Source: Flammula alnicola
Taxonomy: Eukaryota > Basidiomycota > Agaricomycetes > Agaricales > Strophariaceae
Assembly: GCA_015499995.1 (NCBI GenBank)
Contig: JADNRV010000018.1
Coordinates: forward strand, 124,001-188,000
Reading direction: 5' to 3'
DNA length: 64,000 nt
Shown: in pieces, positions 57,251 through 64,000 of the stretch
Position numbering within the stretch: the stretch's first letter is position 1
Layout: each line of letters starts with the position of its first letter
Made by a program: the position numbers and the translations under genes
The notes under the pieces: generated by a model
What the model was told of the DNA's origin: nothing
What the model saw: only the letters and a program-made list of their open reading frames with translations
The model's database searches: none

Positions 57251-57904
57251 ATGTCTCTCTTTGGGTCGTTCTGACATGCTGCAGAGGGTCCATACCCTTG
57301 AGTTCCGTATACAAGAGGTCACGCACAGTACGGGGTTGGAACGCAAGCGCGGTCATGCATCATTCATGGCTGGCTGCGTATATGTTCTTGCAAGCCACCT
57401 AAATTTTACTAGCCTCAGTAATAAACAATCTCGATCAGTTGCAAAGAACTCACAAAAACGTTGACGTACCTGGGGCTGAGCAAAATGACAGTTTTATGTA
57501 CAGCTACGTCCTTTGTCTCGGGCCCGCCGATATGTCAGATATCCCACAATCAACATCAGTTTCTCCACCTCACGAAACAAGCATGCAGTTTCCGATTTCA
57601 ACTTGAAACCGGTACCAAAAATGGCAGACGACCGACACAAGACATGCCTCTCAAAGATCCATGATTGTTGACCTCATGAATGTTGCACAAGACTTCGAAC
57701 AAGACGAAAAGGAATCCTGCTGCATCCGAGAGCTTCGGAGAGCACAAGTTCCGAGAAATGCGGCCTCCGGATATTCTTAACCGTAAACTTTGGAACGAAA
57801 GAAGGCAGCGGTGGCTGAACCAAGGAGGAAAGCAATAAAACACACCATATTCCACATTAAAAATAATACAAAACGGTTGAGGAAGTGGTAGAAAGAAGAT
57901 GCCT

Positions 57905-60622
57905 CTAAAATAGCCCAAGCAGATCGTCTTGTTGAGATTGCGAGTTAATCGTCGGAGGGGCTGGCGTTGGAGGTGCTGCAGACATTGGGGTAGCTGCGAA
58001 AGCCGGCGTGGCACCGAATGCGCCTCCACCGAACCCCATTGGCGTGGCTGGCATCGTTCCCACGCCTCCGCCTCCACTGCCGAATATGGACACCAGGTCG
58101 TCGAGAGGGTTGCTTGACGTTCCTGCGAGGAGGTTGGCCGCTGCAGGTGTCTGGGACAATACTTGTGTGGCGGCCAACCCCGATGGCTGACCTTCCACAT
58201 TTGTCGAGTCGTCGAAATCGCTGTGCAAGGGGGGAAAAATCAATAAATGGCATAGACGAAAGCAACCAGTGATAAAGTACATACAGCAAGTTCTCTGCTT
58301 GTTGACCGGCAACCACGGTCTGCAGAGCTTTTTGTGCCGAAAATTGATCCTCTCCCAAGCTGATCGGAGGGTGCAAACAGAAAAAAAAGGTCAATCAACG
58401 AGTCCACGGCGATCAGAAAGGAAAAAGAAAATCCACGTACTCTCCTTTCCTCACGGCATCGGCTCCGATCCGTCCTTTCCCAATGAAGGTTTCTGCAGGT
58501 TTGTGATAGACGCTGGCTAGTGTACCAATCTCTCCCAGCAGCTCTTCTAATAGTGCCGCGGAAACTGTGGTCCGAGGAATAGAAATGGGAGGGCGGTGGG
58601 CAAGAACGACAGCCTAAAGTCACGGAGAGGGTGTAATAACCTGTCAGAGGTAAAATCAAGGCAAAGTTCGGGGACACATACCTTGGCTGCTGCAGGGTCC
58701 ATGGATAGCAAACGCCAGTAAATATATGCGCGGTCTCGAACATCCGGCGAGTCACAATCTTTGGTGGCAGTATTGAGAACTTTCTGCACGATGCCTTGTG
58801 ATGAATCAGGTTTCTTCAAGAACAGCTTTACGACAGCCGTTAGTGTTTGAAGTTGTACCTATCATTGTAAAATTGTGATTAGACGGCTACTTTGGGAGTT
58901 TAGAATCAAGAGACGCACTGGATATGATTCCTCCACAAAAGTATCAACAAAAATGCTCAGCAGTTCATCTGCGTTGTCGATCGTGTTGGCATATTCGCCA
59001 ATGATCCAGATGAGGGACGCCTTGGCTTCTGGTTCGTCCAGCTCGTCGAGGTTGGAGCACAATATTGGGATGACACCTTCGTACGTCGAAGGGTACTTCC
59101 GGAAGATGTCCTGGTCGATGGAACCGCATTATAACAACGCTTCATCAATGATGTAACATGACCTACCTTCATAACTACCACCGCTTCCTGCACGACATAA
59201 CTCACCCGTGTGGCGATCAATTCAAGGAGAACATTGACACATCGCTCTGCTGCGGCGTCGATCTTGACTGCTGTTTGCCCGATGGCTTTGATGCTCTTGC
59301 GCACGAAATCGACGTCAACCTCAGATGCGTACCTTGGGACAAAGTTTCAGATGCGATTTTCGCCGTAGGGAAATGATACTCACTCCTTGAGTTCACTTAG
59401 CAACGCATCGACATTGTTTTCGTTCGCCAAACGGACCATGATATCCAATTTTTCCACCTTGACATATAATGGATCATTGTACTTGCAGAAGAAAACACGC
59501 ATTTCGTTCGACAGGAGTTCAGGCCGTTTTTGGAGGAGGAGGTTGATATTCCTCAAAGCAACCCATTGCACTTCAGGTGGAGAAGATAATAGTGTGACCA
59601 AAGGAGGAGCCATTTTGCGGATAAGCTGCTTCGTGAGCTCTTCTCGACGCACACCACGCATGTGGATCATGATAACCTGTAACAAAAGTTGGATGCAAGT
59701 TTAATAAAGACATTTGTTTCGACGAACCTTGACAGCTGCCAGCACCACAGCGCCATTGACATGCTGGAATTGAGGAACGACGCGCTCGCAGATGTGCTCG
59801 CTCTCCTTGTCATCTTGGGCAACATAACGTGCCAATGCATTCAGAATAGCCACGCGACCCCACTCGGAACATTCGTTGAGGGCAATCAGGAGTTTGTTCA
59901 AGATAGAGGTGGTGATATGGAAGATCCCTGGGTCCGAGGAAGAGGTTCCAGGTTGTGATGTGGCAGCAATGTGGATATCCGTCAATGCTGCGACCGTATT
60001 GGCGACGACCTGTGAAGAAGATCAGCCTCTATACCAACTTTCGAGTCAAGTACATACCATGGGATTACTATCAGCGATCATGTCCTGCAGCTGCTCCAAG
60101 AAGCCGTTGTCAATGACCAGCTCCGGCTTGAGATCGTACAGTTTAGCGACGCACAGCGCCGCTGTCTTGCGCACATAAGGATTCTCATCTCGAAGACACT
60201 TTTGCAGAGGGTCACTGAGGTAATCGATGATCTTTTCGGCACGCAGACAGCCCATCGTACGAATCGCCAAGGCCCTTACAAGCGGGTTCGGGTCATCTGT
60301 ATCTTTGACAAAGGTATTTACCGCCAGGATAACGAGCTCGGGTTGGGTCTTGGCGTAGTTCATTAAGTAGAGATATACGAGCTTCTTCTGTTCGAGATCG
60401 TCCGTCTGCATGTTCTTGAGCACGTCGGGGAAGAGTCCACTGACATCTTACGGGATTCCGTTGAGTTACTAGGGCTGAAGATTGCAGTATATGCGCACCT
60501 TTCCCGACTGTCATCGACGCGATGGTGCGCTTGATGGCATCCTTCCGCTTTTCACGATACTCGCTATTCAGGTCGACACTAAGCTCATAGTTTTCTCCCT
60601 TTCTAGGAGCGCGTATGCTCAT
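57905..60622 (-). CDS. Clathrin adaptor complex beta subunit (beta-adaptin, AP-1/AP-2 type)
   Basis: Start [20 protein letters not shown] at 60622. Exons carry the adaptin N-terminal solenoid: [159 protein letters not shown] and [20 protein letters not shown], the block order of beta-adaptins. The hinge is Gly/Pro/Ala-rich and ends at [10 protein letters not shown], a clathrin-box-like motif, with no C-terminal appendage (ear) domain, as in many fungal beta subunits. It probably sorts cargo at the trans-Golgi or endosome (AP-1, APL2-like). At least nine exons; the stop is at 57905. Confidence 0.9.
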
Positions 60623-61092
60623 GGGGATCGATGTAAGAGATATATGAGGTAGTTGGCTGAGAGCAAGTCTGGTTTGCTTGTCGTTGTTGGTGTTGTAACT
60701 CAGCTCAGTGTTCGTTGTCCCTCTCCATCAAGAATCCCGCCTTCCAGCTTCTTTCTCTGAATCTTCTCTCATCACGGTACCCTCTTCAGTCTGTCCAAAC
60801 TTTTTCAGGAACGTAAAGAGAATTAATGTAATGTTTAGCTTGGTTGGAAGTGCTTGGCCCATGATCAAATTTCAACAACAATACTGTGGAGTCTCGGCCC
60901 TAGCCTACATATTCGAACGTCCGGGCTGGGTCTAACTTAGAGACCATTCACAACTCTATGCAACGTGCAGGATGGGTCCAGCTCGCAACAGAGTGACCTC
61001 TGCCTAGAGTCTCCTAGAACAGTAAGCGTCAGTCTCTCCGAATGTTTCTGATTCTTCTCGATGACCTCATTGCCAGGCTACTATGGCGGTAC

Positions 61093-61099
61093 TATAAAA
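61093..61099 (+). promoter_or_regulatory. TATA box of the first SDR gene
   Basis: TATAAAA 62 bp before the ATG at 61155. Confidence 0.55.
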
Positions 61100-61154
61100 G
61101 CCTGTTCGATCCCCCAGCGGTCTCAAACAATCACTCCACCATCTGTCTAACGCC

Positions 61155-62095
61155 ATGTCGAACACCACTCAAGAAAGCGCACAACCCCAGGCCAACGTAG
61201 ATGTCGTACCCAAACCTGTGGCCTTCATTATTGGAGCCGGTCCACATATTGGTGCAGCCGTTGCAGGTACTCTCCACGAGCAAGGGTATCTTGTCGCTTT
61301 AGGATGTCGGAATCCCAAAGCAGAAGTTGCCGAAGGCTATCTCCCAGTTACTGTGGACGCTTCGAAGCCAGAAAGTATCAAGGCTGCATTTGAGACTGTT
61401 GTGAAGAAGTTTGGCCATCCAAGCGTCGTAATTTACAATGGTATGCACTTGGAATTTCCTCACATATTCAGATGCTTATGTATCATATTTCTTGTTCATC
61501 AGCTGCATCATTCGTCACTCATCCAGATACCAAAGATCCTTTGACCCTTCCTGTCGAGAGTTTTTACGAATCTGCTGCCATCGGATTGGGGGTATATGCT
61601 GCAGCTCAAGAAGCAGTAATCAGCTTCAGACATGAATCAGCCTTACCTCATCCAAAAGTATTCATCGTCACGGGAAATGCCCTGCCTTTCAACCCGCACC
61701 CGACACCTGTCTATTCCAGTCCCACAATCCAAAAGGCAATCCAAGCAAAGCTTGTTGGAACTTTCGCCGGTGCTTATGAGGGAGAGAATTTCCGGTGAGT
61801 TACATTTTGAAGCTTTCAGATGTATGTAGTATTCATCACCGGCGGTCCGTAATTCAGATTCTACTATGCTACTTTGGTCTCAACCACTGGCGGTTTGGCG
61901 GGTCCTGACTTCATCAAGGGCGCAGCGGCTTATGCCCAAGTTTATTGGGATCTCATTCATCATCACACAGAGCAAGGAAACTGGGATTACCGGTAAGCTT
62001 CAGCCTCGGTTGCTGCTGTCTAACTCGACCGCTGATCGTCAACCTTTTTCTTAAGGTTCACCTTGGACGGCCATAAATACGCCTGGTACGATTAA
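61155..62095 (+). CDS. Atypical short-chain dehydrogenase/reductase, copy 1
   Basis: Exon 1 from 61155 encodes MSNTTQESAQPQANVDVVPK, then AFIIGAGPHIGAAVAGTL (Rossmann glycine motif, slightly altered from TGxxxGxG), GYLVALGCRNP and VTVDASKPESIKAAFETVV. Exon 2 (61502-61795) gives AASFVTHPDTKDPLTLPVES, AAIGLGVYAAAQEAVISFRH, VFIVTGNALPF and TIQKAIQAKLV. Later exons give FYYATLVSTTGGLAGPDFIK and AYAQVYWDLIHHHTEQGNWD, RFTLDGHKYAWYD, stop 62093-62095. About 260 residues. The usual catalytic Y-x3-K is not evident. This matches a basidiomycete SDR subgroup of unknown substrate. Tandem with a paralogue 490 bp downstream, same orientation. Confidence 0.8.
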
Positions 62096-62491
62096 GCCCC
62101 AATGATCCCAAGGATCCCCCTGATCCTTGCCTGATCCCTGGCTTCGAGCTCGATGGGATCATTCCAGCATGAACAGTTGCATTTGTATCAGTACTATCTT
62201 GTAACAATATTATCGTTCTGTATTATCTCAATGTTGCCAAAAATCAAGCTGCTTTGTATCATGATGTCGTCTTCTTGTTTAATCACATTAGTAAGCTTTT
62301 TGATTCTAGCGCTGGCTGAGTAAGTTACCTGTCAGCAATATTAGATCTTGAAACTGTCATACAGACCTTCTCCGCTTTCAATCACCTACATGTTAAACCA
62401 AGCGATTAATCAGCGCTTCTATGGGTTGCTTGTGCGAGAACGCGCCACCATGATACCATTCTGCAACCCTCGGCGCAAATAAAGAATCGCG

Positions 62492-62503
62492 TATATATAT
62501 AAG
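62492..62503 (+). promoter_or_regulatory. TATA-like run of the second SDR gene
   Basis: TATATATATAAG about 85 bp before the ATG at 62587. Confidence 0.5.
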
Positions 62504-62586
62504 AGTCTGAAATCGATCTCTCGGTCTCAGCGACTTTTTCTCAATTTCCTCGTGCCCTTATCTCAGCAGTGTATCTTTTTTCCAAG

Positions 62587-63485
62587 ATGTCTTCAAGCAA
62601 ACTAGTGGCCTTCATCCTCGGCGCTGGAACCCATGTTGGTGCTGCGGTCGCCGCCAATCTTCGAGCAAAGGGATATAAGGTCGCCCTAGGCAGTCGGAAT
62701 CCTGCTCAAGTTGGCGCCGACTCTGAAGACTACTTCCATGTAAAAGTCGATGTATCGAAGCGTGAAGACATTGAGGCCGCCTTTGACACTATCGTGAACA
62801 AGCTAGGTCCCGTGAATGTGGTGGTATACAACGGTGCGATGAATTCTTTCTCGAGTATTCTGACTACTGACGCGTAATTTCTATCTCGATTTGTATCAGC
62901 TGCATCTCTGGACGTACCCCCGACTCCCACAGAAGTGCTCTCACTTTCCGCCGAAAAGTACTACGAATCTGCCGCTGTTGGCCTGGGCGCATTCACCGCT
63001 GCTCAGAAAGCACTTTCTGGCTTCCGGGCCGTCGTTCATCGTGATCACCCCAAAGTGTTCATTGCAACAGGCAATGGCCTCCCATTCAACCAATTCGCGC
63101 CATCTCAGTATTTTACCCTGGGCATTCAGAAAGCTCTGGAAACCAGATTTATAGCAACGGCCGTAAAGTCCTACGAAGCAGAAAACATCCAGTGCGTAAA
63201 TTTCACCTTCCTGACGGGCGAGGCTGTTGATCCCGTGTCCCCTCCTAGATTTTATTTTGCGACCTTAGTGTCGACTGAAGGAGGTGTCCCAGGACCCGAG
63301 GTGTTTGCAAAGAGTGCCCAAACACATGCTCAGGTTTACTGGGAACTCATTAGCAACAAGAAACAAGCGAATTGGGATCATCGGTAAGCCCACTGGACTC
63401 TTGCCGTGTGGGACTTCGCAATTCACGCTATTTATCAATTTCCAGATTCACCATTGACGGAGCGACATATCCCCACTCAAACTGA
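62587..63485 (+). CDS. Atypical short-chain dehydrogenase/reductase, copy 2
   Basis: Paralogue of copy 1 with matching intron positions. Start MSSSKLVAFILGAGTHVGAA (ATG 62587), then RAKGYKVALGSRNP, VDVSKREDIEAAFDTIVNKL, NVVVYN; next exon AASLDVPPTPTEVLSLSAEK, YESAAVGLGAFTAAQKALSG, VFIATGNGLPF, LGIQKALETRF. An intron at 63192-63248 is 57 nt, divisible by three and without stops, so retention would add 19 residues (VNFTFLTGEAVDPVSPPR region). Last exons: FYFATLVSTEGGVPGPEVF, QVYWELISNKKQANWDHRF, IDGATYPHSN, stop 63483-63485. Shorter N-terminus than copy 1; NAD(P)-binding by the glycine motif is family inference. Confidence 0.8.
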
Positions 63486-64000
63486 GCAAGGCATGAGTCA
63501 TTGGCGGTGTTGCTGATTTGAGAAAGAGACCAACCCGCCCACGAAGGCAGGTTAGATGACATCGTTAACGTTTTCAAACAATTGTAACAATGATATTCTT
63601 TTCGTTTTTAACATCCGTTACTTCCATTTGTTATTTGTAAAACCGGCATGTTACGCTTGTCAACACCTAACAACCCTTCGAGTAAGCACGATGCCCTGAC
63701 TTTTGGCCATCGACAAATCTATCCGGGACATCGATAGACAGTCGACAGACCATATAGCCCGAACCGGCTGTTATGGAGATATATAGACTTTCGAGCATCC
63801 TCTTAATCGTTGGTTTATGCTCGCACGCGTTCTTCCATGCTGAAAGTTCCAAAATGCGCCAGCACCTACGAAATGGTGGGAGAAGGCATAGTAAACGCCG
63901 AGTTGAGGTATTCATAACTCCGGATATTTTTAATTCTTTGTCCGCATGGTCAAATTGGAGCGGGGATCAATCGCGTCTTGTTTGGGCGCTTAATTATATT
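63486..64000. other. Intergenic window end
   Basis: No gene recognised; one minus frame of 82 codons (63667-63915) shows no motif. Confidence 0.45.

Noticed and set aside
1..64000. CRISPR arrays, riboswitches, bacterial operon features
   Set aside because: No regular spaced repeats or bacterial signals; the genome is clearly eukaryotic.

Overview
The window looks like nuclear DNA of an agaricomycete (mushroom-forming basidiomycete). The genes carry many short introns (about 50-80 bp, GT-AG). The families also fit: a DUF6534-type seven-helix membrane protein, a FunK1-type kinase, F-box/leucine-rich proteins, a microsomal P450, the conserved tail of agaricomycete caspase-domain proteins, and a farnesylated-peptide pheromone precursor. 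No rRNA, tRNA, CRISPR array or bacterial-style operon was recognised.

Layout. 0-6.4 kb: 3' part of a caspase-like gene, a convergent DUF6534 gene and a gene-poor stretch. 6.4-25.8 kb: a transposon-rich block with one two-gene DDE transposon (element A, 6380-9247) and two equal-length inverted copies of a second two-gene DDE transposon (element B, 12434-16051 and 22133-25750, 3618 bp each, TA target duplications). Between the B copies lie a SurE-like pseudogene fragment, PUS3 (tRNA pseudouridine synthase), a BRI3-like zinc-ribbon/membrane protein and a CsbD-like hydrophilic protein. 28-32.6 kb: a secreted SurE-like phosphatase, an F-box gene with one frame break and a mating-type pheromone precursor gene.

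33-39.5 kb is a mitochondrial cluster: RPO41 (mitochondrial RNA polymerase), then ATP14 (F-ATP synthase subunit h) and the F-ATPase inhibitor IF1, the last two divergent from a 134-bp shared promoter. 40.7-44 kb: a secreted Ser/Thr-rich membrane-anchored protein and a ruined paralogue carrying a 621-bp non-autonomous hAT element with an 8-bp duplication. 44.3-52.7 kb: FunK1 kinase, divergent leucine-rich protein, a small protein and a complete P450. 52.7-57.9 kb is mostly gene-poor. 57.9-63.5 kb: clathrin-adaptor beta subunit and two tandem atypical SDR enzymes.

The most notable system is the pair of transposon families A and B. Their transposases are clearly different, yet each transposon has a convergent partner gene. 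The two partner proteins look distantly homologous: a W-C...C...H-[IL]-x-L-N module and a C-terminal SAM-like domain. This suggests a conserved accessory protein co-mobilised with Tc1/mariner-IS630-type transposases. Exon borders were read by eye from splice signals and reading-frame continuity, not from transcripts.
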